Assembly: GCF_002419965.1 (NCBI RefSeq)
Contig: NZ_DIHC01000005.1
Coordinates: 1-34,590 of the forward strand
Reading direction: 5' to 3'
Length of the DNA stretch: 34,590 nucleotides
Source of the DNA: Pseudomonas sp. UBA5706
GTDB taxonomy: Bacteria > Pseudomonadota > Gammaproteobacteria > Pseudomonadales > Pseudomonadaceae
Of the stretch, positions 24,615 through 31,800 are shown piece by piece; the first letter of the stretch is position 1; each line of letters opens with the position of its first letter. Below the pieces are notes generated by a model. It saw only the letters and a program-made list of their open reading frames with translations. It did no database searches and was not told the origin of the DNA. The position numbers and the translations under genes are program-made.

Positions 24615-24663
24615 TCTGTGCAAAGTGTGTTTGCTGGCCGCTTACCTTGTTGTCTCTGAATGG

Positions 24664-25281
24664 CTACGTCAATTCAAACTGCTTCACCAGCATGCTAGTA
24701 ATCAAATCCGCCTGACGCATCAATTCGGCACCATCGGTTCCTTCGTCAGTAGTACGCTCAGCGAAGCTGGTGGTCATGAGCACCACGAATCGGACGATAA
24801 AATCGACCTCATGTTCAAGGTGCTCACCTACGGCATCGGCTATGAAGGTTTTGGTTAGTTTAATGCCATCGCGCAGCAATCTCTGATACTCCTCCATCTC
24901 TCTAAGCTCCACCGAAGCCGCCCGAAGTGCACGTCGAAGCTCCACCTCTGCCGATTCGATCATGAAGAACTCTCTGAGGAAATCACGTAGCCGAGTTGCA
25001 TGACTGGCGTCTCTCCGGCTCAGGATAGGCGATAGCCTGGCCAGTTGGCGCTCCCAAGTCTGCTGTACGATGTGAAAAAGCAGCGCCTCTTTGTTAGGGA
25101 AGTATTGATAGAAGGATGCGATGTTGACGCCTGCCTTGTCTGCGACTTTATTGGCAGTGAATCCCGCAGGGCCGGAGCGAGCCAAAATGTAAGTAGCTGC
25201 CTCGACCAAGGCTTCAACCGTTGCCACCGCCCGAGCCTGAATCGGCAGCTTTTTCGGGCTCATCTGCCTCGATTTTTTCAT
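24664..25281 (-). CDS. TetR-family regulator of the composite-element cargo
   Basis: 205 aa. Helix-turn-helix: EAATYILARSGPAGFTANKVADKAGVNIASFYQYFPNKEALLFHIV. The remainder is the helical ligand domain with an acidic middle (SAEVELRRALRAASVELREMEEYQ). It is divergent from the PobA-like monooxygenase, 86 bases apart, so it probably represses that gene and itself. It ends only 18 bp from the IS66 right end. Alternative start at an in-frame ATG six codons in. Inducer unknown. Confidence 0.85.
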   Translation of the reverse strand: MKKSRQMSPKKLPIQARAVATVEALVEAATYILARSGPAGFTANKVADKAGVNIASFYQYFPNKEALLFHIVQQTWERQLARLSPILSRRDASHATRLRDFLREFFMIESAEVELRRALRAASVELREMEEYQRLLRDGIKLTKTFIADAVGEHLEHEVDFIVRFVVLMTTSFAERTTDEGTDGAELMRQADLITSMLVKQFELT

Positions 25282-25367
25282 GATGAAGGTAGTCGCCGGA
25301 TGTGATTAGAAGAGGCAATCAAATACTTATATCTTGATCTCCATCCTATCAGCGGTGGAGGTGCACC

Positions 25368-26543
25368 ATGGCAATCCAAGAAAATACCCCCGTAGTCATC
25401 ATTGGGGCCGGCGTAGCAGGCTTGACGTTAGCCACATTCCTCAAAGTCGCCGGCATCGCTTGCATAGTCCTTGAGCGGCGCGACCGCCGTTACGTCCAGA
25501 CCCGACAACGTGCAGGAGTGGTCGATGCACGCAATGTGCAAATGTTCGAGCTCTGGAGTCTGGCTGATCGACTACTTGGAGGCCCCGTCGCCCAGACCAT
25601 TGACTATCGCACCGATGGCGTCAGCCGCGTCTTTGAAATCAGTAAAGAAGATGCCGTCGAGGGCCGCTTTTGCACACAGCAGATGCTGGTCAACAATCTA
25701 CTTCGGGTACTGGTAGATGAAATGGACGCAGACGTGCGATTCAGCGTCACGGACGTCACCATCAGGAACGAGGCGGGCGTTGCCCCTCAGGTTGCCTACG
25801 CCGACGCGAGCGGCCTACATGAGTTGACCTGTGCGCATATTGCTGGTTGCGACGCGGACCGAGGTGTGAGCCGCGCCTCCATTCCGGCGGGTGTGCTAAC
25901 AACCATCATTCATAACTTTGGCTATGCGTGGTTAGCAGCGCTTGTGGAAGCCCCAGTAGCCGCACATCCCATTATGGGAATCAGTGAGCATGGCTTTGTG
26001 GGCCAACTCCCTCGCGGACCACATCGAAGCCGATATTATTTGCAGTGCTCGCTTGATGATCAGTTATCGGACTGGCCAGATCAACGTCTTTGGGACGAAA
26101 TCCGTCTTCGGACGGGTGACGCAAGTCTTACAAATTCGGCTGTTCTCGAGCGGGAACTAGTGCCACTGCGTTCAGTGGTGCACGTCCCGATTCAGCATGG
26201 TCAGTTATTTCTCGCCGGTGACGCCGCTCACCTGGTTCCCCCTACAGGTGCTAAGGGAATGAACCTGGCGCTATTCGATGTCGACATGTTGGCTCGAGCG
26301 TTGATCAGTGCGGTGCGAGACGAGGACCTGGCTCCTTTGGCGGCATACACCGATACCGTGATGCCTCATGTTTGGCGCTACCAGGAGTTCAGCACTTGGA
26401 TGACGGACACGATGCACGACGCTGGCGACAGCACCCTGCACGGGACGTTCCGTCAGAAGACCGCACGAGCGCGCTTGGATGCGTTATTCGATGTTCCCGC
26501 AGCAGCCCGCATACACAGCGAATATCAGCGGGGAATGGCCTGA
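25368..26543 (+). CDS. FAD-dependent aromatic monooxygenase, PobA-like
   Basis: 391 aa, group A flavoprotein hydroxylase with the layout of p-hydroxybenzoate hydroxylase: FAD-binding PVVIIGAGVAGLTLATFLKVAGI, RQRAGVVDARNVQMFE, the DG-like motif CAHIAGCDADRGVSR, SRYYLQCSLDD and the second FAD motif LFLAGDAAHLVPPTGAKGMNLALFD. NAD(P)H reduces the flavin, then oxygen is inserted into an aromatic ring. Length and motif order match PobA (about 394 aa), but the substrate pocket cannot be judged by eye, so the substrate is open. GGAGG lies six bases before the ATG. Cargo of the IS66 composite, divergent from its TetR gene. Confidence 0.88.
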   Translation: MAIQENTPVVIIGAGVAGLTLATFLKVAGIACIVLERRDRRYVQTRQRAGVVDARNVQMFELWSLADRLLGGPVAQTIDYRTDGVSRVFEISKEDAVEGRFCTQQMLVNNLLRVLVDEMDADVRFSVTDVTIRNEAGVAPQVAYADASGLHELTCAHIAGCDADRGVSRASIPAGVLTTIIHNFGYAWLAALVEAPVAAHPIMGISEHGFVGQLPRGPHRSRYYLQCSLDDQLSDWPDQRLWDEIRLRTGDASLTNSAVLERELVPLRSVVHVPIQHGQLFLAGDAAHLVPPTGAKGMNLALFDVDMLARALISAVRDEDLAPLAAYTDTVMPHVWRYQEFSTWMTDTMHDAGDSTLHGTFRQKTARARLDALFDVPAAARIHSEYQRGMA

Positions 26544-26649
26544 TCCCTTGAGTGTGGCTGTATCTGGATTCGGAGCTGGGAGAGCAACTTCTGATTGCTC
26601 GCGTACCTAGCCTTTTCAGCTCGACTTCATTGCCCTTCTCTGTGGGCTG

Positions 26650-27338
26650 CAGGTGAGCTCGGGTGGCCTGCCCAGCCGTGCCGGAGATATGCTCGAAACT
26701 CCCTGCAAGACTGGAAGGGCAAGATGATTTTGGCGGTTACAAAGCGGGTTTCGGGCTCGGCCTGACCGAGATCGGCTGCATGGCTCATACACGGCGAAAT
26801 TCTTCGAGTTGCATGCGACGAACAAAAGCACAGTTGCCGAACAGGCTACGCACTACATCCAACTGCTTTACGAGTCCGCGACCTGGAACCGGACTCCCGG
26901 CACCGAATACGGCAAGAGAAAGCCGTCCTGTGATGGACAAGCTGTATGCTTGGATGATCGCCCAGCTTGCTCTTTTTCCTGAGGGCTCTGTCCTCAGTAA
27001 AGCTTTGGAGTACAGCTTGAAACGCTAGGCAGCGCTGTCGCGCTACCTCGATGACGGGGCCGTACCCATAAGACAATAACTGGTGTGAGAACCAAATCCG
27101 GCCATGGCCCCTCGGGCGCAAGATCTGACTCTGTGCCGGGTCGTTGCGCAGTGGCAAACGCCCCGCCGCGATCATAAGTTTGATCCAGTCTGCGCGGTTG
27201 AATTGGCATGATCCGTACGCGTACCTGAAGGATGTTCGCACGCGCTCGCCGACGCAGCGGACGAGTTAAATCGATGATTTGCTGCCGCATAGGTGGCAAC
27301 CGGTTCAATCATGCAAGGTGTGATGCCCAGACGCATAC
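26650..27338 (+). pseudogene. IS66 tnpC 3' remnant, right copy
   Basis: Readable in several frames are pieces matching the left tnpC: SRAGDM, GYKAGFGLGLTEIGCMAHTRR, MDKLYAWMIAQLALFPEGSVLSKALEYSLKR, then degraded counterparts of RYLEDGAV and GHDPYAYLKDV, all in order. Many indels and stops show it is older or faster decaying than the left copy. The right terminal repeat is still recognisable and ends at 27338. The 5' two thirds of the IS are missing. 26544-26650 has no gene. Confidence 0.85.
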
Positions 27339-27346
27339 GATGTTTT
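27339..27346. repeat. 8-bp target duplication, right copy
   Basis: GATGTTTT, matching GACGTTTT at 22265-22272 in 7 of 8 bases, directly adjacent to the IS66 right end. These bases also encode the DV of the interrupted integrase. Confidence 0.65.
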
Positions 27347-27806
27347 CGCCAAGGTCTACGCAGAGGCCTGCGAACCCTGCGTGACACCCTGGATATTGCT
27401 TACCTGACCGGTCAACTATCCGGGACGGCGATTTCGGCATCCGGCAAAACAAGACGGACGCTCTTCAGAGGATGGTGGTTGCAGGCGAATTAAAAGCGGT
27501 CTTGTCGTGAATTTCTGCACGTAAAGCTGCAATGAAGGTGAGGTCTACCAAGCTGCTAATCACGATTTAGGGCGCTGCGATGACGGCAGCAATACTCAGA
27601 AAGCGATTTGATGACGCCAGGAAGGCGGCGAAGGTGCCAAAGGCTGAGTTCCAGATGAGAGATTTGCGCGCCAAGGCGGGGACAGACAAGGCGGAAAGCA
27701 GCGGAGACATTTTGCAGGCCAAGGACCAGTGGGACACACAACTGTCGCCGTGACCGAGCATTACATTCGTAGAAGGAGAGGCAAGAAAGTCACTTCAACA
27801 AATTAA
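27339..27806 (+). pseudogene. tyrosine integrase, catalytic part (continuation of 21,942-22,272)
   Basis: Pieces in order: DVFAKVYAEACEP, (shift) LRDTLDIAYLTGQ, (small deletion) TIRDGDFGIRQNKT, VVAGELKAVLS, later ILRKRFDDARKAAKV and FQMRDLRAKAGTDKAESSGDI, (shift) VAVTEHYIRRRRGKK and a stop at 27804. These are the box I region (LTGQ), the box II R in RDLRAKAGT and the nucleophile Tyr in TEHYIRR. At least three indels kill the gene. It ends 80 bases from the tRNA-Leu fragment, the normal place for an integrase that uses that tRNA. Confidence 0.8.
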
Positions 27807-27843
27807 CTGCGCCGACATTCATAACTGCGGCAATCTCGAAACC

Positions 27844-27883
27844 AATCAGGCGCTTAAGGATGCTCCGTAAGCGCCTGATTTTG
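27844..27883. terminator. 13-bp perfect hairpin beside the tRNA-Leu fragment
   Basis: AATCAGGCGCTTA (27844-27856) pairs with TAAGCGCCTGATT (27868-27880) across an 11-nt loop. Rightward it is followed by TTTG-like sequence; leftward by GGTTTCG. It lies just 3' of the minus-strand tRNA end, so it is probably the original tRNA terminator, and it may also end the integrase transcript. Confidence 0.6.
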
Positions 27884-27885
27884 AA

Positions 27886-27944
27886 TGGTGCCCCGAGCCG
27901 GAGTCGAACCGGCACATCCTTTCGGACGACGGATTTTAAGTCCG
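27886..27944 (-). tRNA. tRNA-Leu(UAA) 3' fragment, putative right attachment site
   Basis: Leftward, 59 nt covering the anticodon loop (CTTAAAA, anticodon TAA), variable arm (CGTCCGAAAGGATG), T arm (GCCGGTTCGACTCCGGC), acceptor strand TCGGGGC and ACCA. The 5' half (acceptor GCCCCGA, D arm) is absent: upstream of CGGA the sequence is unrelated. It therefore cannot make a tRNA and is best read as an attachment-site remnant. Its first 28 bp recur at 18166. Confidence 0.75.
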
Positions 27945-27983
27945 AAGCTGATTCTATGTAAATCAATAGCTTGCTATACGTTT

Positions 27984-28058
27984 CCGGTCCGCAATCAATG
28001 TAAATATGCGGTGTTTTAAGCCAATGTTTTCAATAGCTTGAAAATGATTGCGGACCGG
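27984..28058. repeat. 14-bp perfect inverted repeat with 47-nt spacer
   Basis: CCGGTCCGCAATCA (27984-27997) and TGATTGCGGACCGG (28045-28058) are exact inverted copies. CAATAGCTTG also occurs twice directly (27964-27973 and 28031-28040). It lies immediately beyond the broken end of the tRNA fragment. Candidates are recombinase arm sites or the ends of a small vanished insertion. Confidence 0.7.
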
Positions 28059-28218
28059 TATTTTAACTCCCAGTTGGCCGTGCAGAACTCTCTGCGCAGA
28101 CCTGCACGTATGCTGAATACGCATACCTTAACCCCCCCATAGCTTCCTGCCGATGTTCAACACTTCCCTAATATGCAATTCGTCGACGTGATTCGCTATC
28201 AAGCGCGCCCCCGATATA

Positions 28219-28234
28219 CTGTATATTCAAACAG
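28219..28234. promoter_or_regulatory. LexA (SOS) box of coiled-coil gene copy C
   Basis: CTGTATATTCAAACAG, a canonical CTG-N10-CAG site, ends 17 bases before the ATG at 28252, the same arrangement as copy A. Confidence 0.85.
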
Positions 28235-28251
28235 TATCCGAACATCAGCAA

Positions 28252-28533
28252 ATGAAACCTATCCAAGAGGCCGAATGGCCCAATGAATTCACCCGTGAAG
28301 AGATGCTCGAGCAACAATCGCGCTTGCTTATCGAGGAGTGCCACATGCTTCAGAAGGAGCTGAGCCGATACCGAAAAAATCTGGCCAAGATGATCGACAT
28401 GCACAACGAGGTCACGATCGAGCGGGACAAGCTGAGGGTCGATCTCAAGCAGACTGAGGCCAGGTTGTCTGGCTGTCTTCTGGAGCTTTCATCACTGGGC
28501 AACCGGGTAGCTGGTCTGGAACGCTGCCGCTAG
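28252..28533 (+). CDS. LexA-controlled small coiled-coil protein, copy C (C-terminally cut)
   Basis: 93 aa: MKPIQEAEWPNEFTREEMLEQQSRLLIEECHM, then LSRYRKNLAKMIDMH and LKQTEARLSGCLLELSSLGNRVAGLERCR. It aligns without gaps to copy A (16,235). The stop is a TAG where the paralogues have a Gln/Glu codon; beyond it the frame goes on QLAEIRLR to another TAG, so the last ~8 residues plus the tail of copy A are lost. The helical core is complete, so it may work. No Shine-Dalgarno, as in copy A. It sits between the tRNA-Leu fragment and a second integrase relic. Expected to be SOS-induced. Confidence 0.78.
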   Translation: MKPIQEAEWPNEFTREEMLEQQSRLLIEECHMLQKELSRYRKNLAKMIDMHNEVTIERDKLRVDLKQTEARLSGCLLELSSLGNRVAGLERCR

Positions 28534-28679
28534 CAACTCGCGGAGATACGTCTTCGATAGACAAACATCCCTGATACACGCCTGCGCAGCTCTGAGGGCT
28601 GCTTGGTTAGCGATGATTCCAGCTCGGATATGAGAACGGATCGTTCGACTCTGCTGGGAGTCCGATAGTGCTTGCGTCG

Positions 28680-28922
28680 TCCAAGCTGGCGGTTTGGAAT
28701 GGACGCGACGTGGACTAGATCCGAGAAGAAGTGATGTTCACCAAGGCAATGACTCAGGCGTCAAAGGGAGTGGTGGAGATTCTCAAGACTGCGTCAGGCC
28801 GTCGAACGGTGAAGCTGATGGGAACAGCTATGACGGCACTGAAGTCACAGAAGGATCACACCTTTCTGGCAGGTAACGAAGTGAATCCGCGCACGCTTAA
28901 GCGCTGGACCGGTGACGAGAGC
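28680..28922 (+). pseudogene. second phage-type integrase relic
   Basis: Reads VWNGRDVD, a TAG at 28713 (in place of Trp), then IREEVMFTKAMTQASKGVVE, KTASGRRTVKLMG, LKSQKDHTFLAG and NPRTLKRWTGDE. This is the central catalytic stretch of lambda-like prophage integrases (VDW...GEV, TKAMTQASK..., KT.AGRR.V.L, NPRTG..W.GD). Neither end of the gene remains. It belongs to a different integrase subfamily from the one at 21,942/27,339, so a second element once used this locus. 28923-29186 holds nothing I can assign. Confidence 0.7.
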
Positions 28923-29186
28923 TCGACGTGCTCAAGGGCTGCGGGCCAATCGTAGAACACTTCGGTGTCCCAATAAGGGGTACAGCTCTGCATGACGTTC
29001 AATACTGGCTAACGGCTATTTGACGTCAATCCGACAACGGGGTCGCAACATAGTGGTGCTGGTGGTGCTTTATTAACTAATGCCTGTGACCGGCGGCCAT
29101 TCACTTGTGTTATGCGGCCAGCACCTTGACGATCCGGTGACTCTGACTTATCAGGTGCCCTTCATTTCGTTATCGAGGACACTGGC

Positions 29187-29618
29187 ATGTTCCTGAGCAC
29201 CTGCGTGCGCGCACTCACCGTTGGCGCGTTGCTGCTGACTTCCGCTTTCACCCTGGCCGACGACGCCCGCCCGGAAGTGGCCGACAAGATCATGGCTTAC
29301 CAAGGTGAGCAAGGCGTGAAGGTATGGACGCTGCGCATCGGAGCCCGCACTGCCGACGAGGCCCTGGTGCAAGTGGAAGGGGTGGACCATGACTGGAACC
29401 TGCGCATCCAGAAAATGAAAGTGGAAAAGACCGCCAAGGACATGCGCTACAGCACCGAGGTCAACGGCCAGAAGTTCGTGGCGCTGATCCTTCAGGATGA
29501 CTATGGGGAGCTGTACCTGCCTGACGAAAGCCGAAAGTTGAACGTGGGCTACAGCGAATGGCTGTCGTCACAGGGCAATGCCCAGGCTTTCCTTACCGAC
29601 TACCTGAACCAGAAATGA
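29187..29618 (+). CDS. secreted 143-aa protein, first gene of the M48 operon
   Basis: The signal peptide (MFLSTCVRALTVGALLLTSAFTLA) is followed by a small soluble domain, probably beta-rich: VWTLRIGARTADEALVQVEGVDHDWN, VEKTAKDMRYSTEVNGQKFVALILQDDYGELYLP. I do not recognise the family. GAGGA lies seven bases before the ATG. Its TGA overlaps the protease ATG (ATGA), so the two are translated together. A periplasmic partner, substrate or chaperone of the protease is possible, but that is inference from position. Confidence 0.8.
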   Translation: MFLSTCVRALTVGALLLTSAFTLADDARPEVADKIMAYQGEQGVKVWTLRIGARTADEALVQVEGVDHDWNLRIQKMKVEKTAKDMRYSTEVNGQKFVALILQDDYGELYLPDESRKLNVGYSEWLSSQGNAQAFLTDYLNQK

Positions 29619-31072
29619 ACATGTCCACGTCATCACGCAGGCTGCGGCTGCTGGCCTTTCTGTTTCTAGTTCCGTTGGGGCTGATGCTTTACGCACTGCT
29701 GCAAGACGGTCGCGTGCACTGGGCATTGAGCGACGAGCAGCAAATGCGCGACTGGATCTTGGCCACCGAAAAAGACCCCGAGCATCTGTTGCCGGTGCAC
29801 AAGAGCCTGACCGGCGGGTATGTCGGGGCCGAGTACATCGTGCCGCACATGCAGCAGGAGATCGCCCGCATCGCGCAGGACCACGGCTGGCTGACGCTAC
29901 GCGGGTTACTCGCGCACCTGGCTGAGCTGTGTGCGCTGGCGGCCGCCCTGACCGGTGTGGCGCTGCTAGGCAAGCTCAAATACGACGCCCTGCGCTCGAT
30001 GCGCTCGCAAGACTACATGCTGCAGCACCTGACGCAGGCCTGGCGACGCGTCACACAGCTGATCTTCCTTGACGTGGCGCTGTTGGTGGCAGGCATCAGC
30101 CTGTGCCTGCTCTACGAAATGGCCTGGGCTTACAGCAATTGGGACCGAGGCGGTGCCATGCCGCTGCTGTTCACTCTGCCGCTGTGGGTGGTGCTGGCAG
30201 GTGGCGTGCTATTGCTGCGTAGCATCCGCAAGCGACTGGCACCGCTGGAGGCACCTGCGCTCGGGCTGTTGGGGCGTGAGTTACTACGCGAGCACGCACC
30301 TGGTCTGTGGCGCTGGGTGGATAACATTGCATGCACAGCCAATGCGCCTTCGCCGGACCATATCGTGGTGGGCGTCGACCGCTCCTGGTTCGTGACCAGC
30401 AGCCAGGTGTTCCTGCAATCAGCGCAGGCGCCGTTGCTTGGGCGCACGCTGTATATCCCCCTCACCTACGCCTCGGCCATGAGCCAGGACGAAGCAGGTG
30501 CTGTGGTGGGACATGAGCTGGGGCACTTCGCATCCGGCGACACGGAGAAGGGCTCGCAGCTGTCGTCGCTGTTCCATAGCGTGCATTCACGTATCTACAC
30601 CATGCTCGAAGACAATGACAGCGACACCCTGCTGGCCGGTCCGGGTATCTGGGTATCGCTGTACTTTCTTGAGCGATTCGATCACGCCTTCCATCACTGG
30701 AGCCGCCGGCAGGAACTGGCCGCCGACGAAGTGGGCGCCAGGGTGGCCGGTGCCCGCACGTTCGCCAGCGCCTTGCTGCGGGTGTGTGCCTTGTCCGAGC
30801 TGATCGACCTGCTGCTCGCCAGCCCGCAGACCCGCAACATTGTGCATGCGCTCAACATCCACATGGGGCAGCACGCGTTGCCGGTCAGCCCCCACACCCT
30901 CGAACACCGTGTCGAGCACCCCTTCGACACCCATCCGCCCACCTTGCAGCGCGTACGCAACCTCAAGGTTGCACTGGACGACGACTTGCTACGCCAGGCG
31001 TCCCGTCCGGCCAGCGAGGCCGACACCCAGTGGTTCAACCAATTGCTCGCCGAGACGGCGCACACCGCATGA
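29615..31072 (+). CDS. M48-family membrane metalloprotease
   Basis: 485 aa. Zinc motif HELGH (about 300-304, in AVVGHELGHFASGDTEKGS) with the downstream Glu ligand in RRQELAADEVGARVAG (about 367). Membrane segments: one at the N-terminus (LLAFLFLVPLGLMLYALL) and three more around 105-210 (LAELCALAAALTGVALL, LIFLDVALLVAGISLCLLY, LLFTLPLWVVLAGGVLLL), before the protease domain. The family includes HtpX and Ste24 types that process or degrade membrane proteins. The start is the ATG at 29615, overlapping the preceding stop; another ATG follows at 29621. It ends with an ATGA overlap into the next gene. Confidence 0.88.
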   Translation: MNMSTSSRRLRLLAFLFLVPLGLMLYALLQDGRVHWALSDEQQMRDWILATEKDPEHLLPVHKSLTGGYVGAEYIVPHMQQEIARIAQDHGWLTLRGLLAHLAELCALAAALTGVALLGKLKYDALRSMRSQDYMLQHLTQAWRRVTQLIFLDVALLVAGISLCLLYEMAWAYSNWDRGGAMPLLFTLPLWVVLAGGVLLLRSIRKRLAPLEAPALGLLGRELLREHAPGLWRWVDNIACTANAPSPDHIVVGVDRSWFVTSSQVFLQSAQAPLLGRTLYIPLTYASAMSQDEAGAVVGHELGHFASGDTEKGSQLSSLFHSVHSRIYTMLEDNDSDTLLAGPGIWVSLYFLERFDHAFHHWSRRQELAADEVGARVAGARTFASALLRVCALSELIDLLLASPQTRNIVHALNIHMGQHALPVSPHTLEHRVEHPFDTHPPTLQRVRNLKVALDDDLLRQASRPASEADTQWFNQLLAETAHTA

Positions 31073-31800
31073 GCAGCACGGAGACTCGCCCGATGAATAA
31101 ACCTTACCAACCTGGCAGCGCTGCTGACCTTGCTGCGTCGCTGACCGACGAATACAACCAGGCCACACGCACTGAAGCCGAAGACACCGCCGGCGACCTG
31201 CAAGCCTTCATCGACTCGGTGCCGGACAAGACCGAGTTCACCTCCTCACCCCGCGTCAAATACGTGTTGCCCGTCGCCGCGCTGGTGATGGCACTGCTGG
31301 CCTGGGCGGTGCTGCGTGACATGGGTGGGGTGCATCGTCCGGGTGACAAGGGCGGCGTGGGTGCCCTGATCTTCAGCCTGGTCGGGGTTGCCGTGCTGGT
31401 TGCCGCTACCTGGGCCAACCGCCACTCAGGAAAGTTTGTGTTCATGACGCTGGATCACCGTCATCTGCGTGTGCACAACCTCCAACAGCCCATCGATCTG
31501 CTGCAGGTGGGGCGCGTGAGCTACAAGAATGACCGTTGGATGGAATCGCTGATACTTGAACTCGGCTCGGACTCTGACGAAAACGCGCACCAACGCGCGG
31601 TCAGCTTCGAGTTCTCCAAGGCCGTCTTCATGCGCACCCGTGGTACGCCAAAGGTACGCATCATGTCCGTGGGCTATCGGGTCAACGGAAAAACGCTGCG
31701 CGATGACCAGCTCATGGGCGTGATGGAGAGCTACTTGAACGTGGCCCGGGCTGAGCAGGAACTGGCGGCGCTGCGTCAGCGTCAGGTGGGTTTCGTTTGA
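31069..31800 (+). CDS. two-TM membrane protein of unknown function, M48 operon
   Basis: 243 aa. An acidic cytoplasmic head (to about residue 60), then two adjacent membrane helices (VKYVLPVAALVMALLAWAVL and VGALIFSLVGVAVLVAATWA), then a soluble domain of about 120 residues (GKFVFMTLDHRHLRVHNLQQPIDLLQVGRV, PKVRIMSVGYRVNGKTLRDDQLMGVMESYL) that looks like a PH-like or membrane-edge fold. The ATG at 31069 overlaps the protease stop. An internal ATG at 31093 with GGAG nine bases upstream is an alternative. No family recognised. Coupling suggests it forms a complex with the protease. Confidence 0.8.
   Translation: MSSTETRPMNKPYQPGSAADLAASLTDEYNQATRTEAEDTAGDLQAFIDSVPDKTEFTSSPRVKYVLPVAALVMALLAWAVLRDMGGVHRPGDKGGVGALIFSLVGVAVLVAATWANRHSGKFVFMTLDHRHLRVHNLQQPIDLLQVGRVSYKNDRWMESLILELGSDSDENAHQRAVSFEFSKAVFMRTRGTPKVRIMSVGYRVNGKTLRDDQLMGVMESYLNVARAEQELAALRQRQVGFV

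Larger units (their letters stand above)
22273..24645 (+). mobile_element. IS66-family insertion sequence, left copy
   Basis: 2,373 bp with tnpA, tnpB and a broken tnpC. The left end GTAACTGTCCGGCGAAGTC (22273 onward) and the right end read leftward from 24645 (GTAAGCGGCCAGCAAACAC) agree at about two thirds of positions, and both continue ACTT. No matching 8-bp duplication flanks this copy alone (GACGTTTT versus CTTGTTGT), as expected if it is one arm of a composite. Confidence 0.82.
22273..27338. mobile_element. IS66-bounded composite element with TetR/monooxygenase cargo
   Basis: 5,066 bp starting at an IS66-type left end (GTAACTGTCCGGC...) and ending at an IS66-type right end (leftward GTATGCGTCTGGGC...), flanked by near-identical 8-bp repeats. 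An IS66 copy lies at each side in the same orientation: nearly whole on the left, 3' remnant on the right. Between them are a TetR gene and a PobA-like monooxygenase. Joining the flanks (GAG GAC GAC GTT TTC GCC) restores the integrase reading ...YIEDDVFAKVYAEACEP. Movement as a unit is inferred from the shared target duplication; the transposase is now broken. Confidence 0.72.
18166..27944. mobile_element. degraded integrative island at tRNA-Leu
   Basis: Bounded by two direct copies of a tRNA-Leu 3' end. It contains a tyrosine integrase reading toward the right-hand tRNA fragment, a phage-type gene remnant, regulator/oxidoreductase cassettes, a truncated diguanylate cyclase and an IS66 composite element. 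The integrase is interrupted and frameshifted, so the island can no longer move by itself. The 5' half of the tRNA is absent on the right, so the boundary there has been rearranged. The limits are inferred. Confidence 0.5.

Noticed and set aside
22273..24645. Independent transposition of the left IS66 copy with its own target duplication
   Set aside because: The bases flanking this copy (GACGTTTT and CTTGTTGT) do not match; the duplication is shared with the outer end of the right copy.
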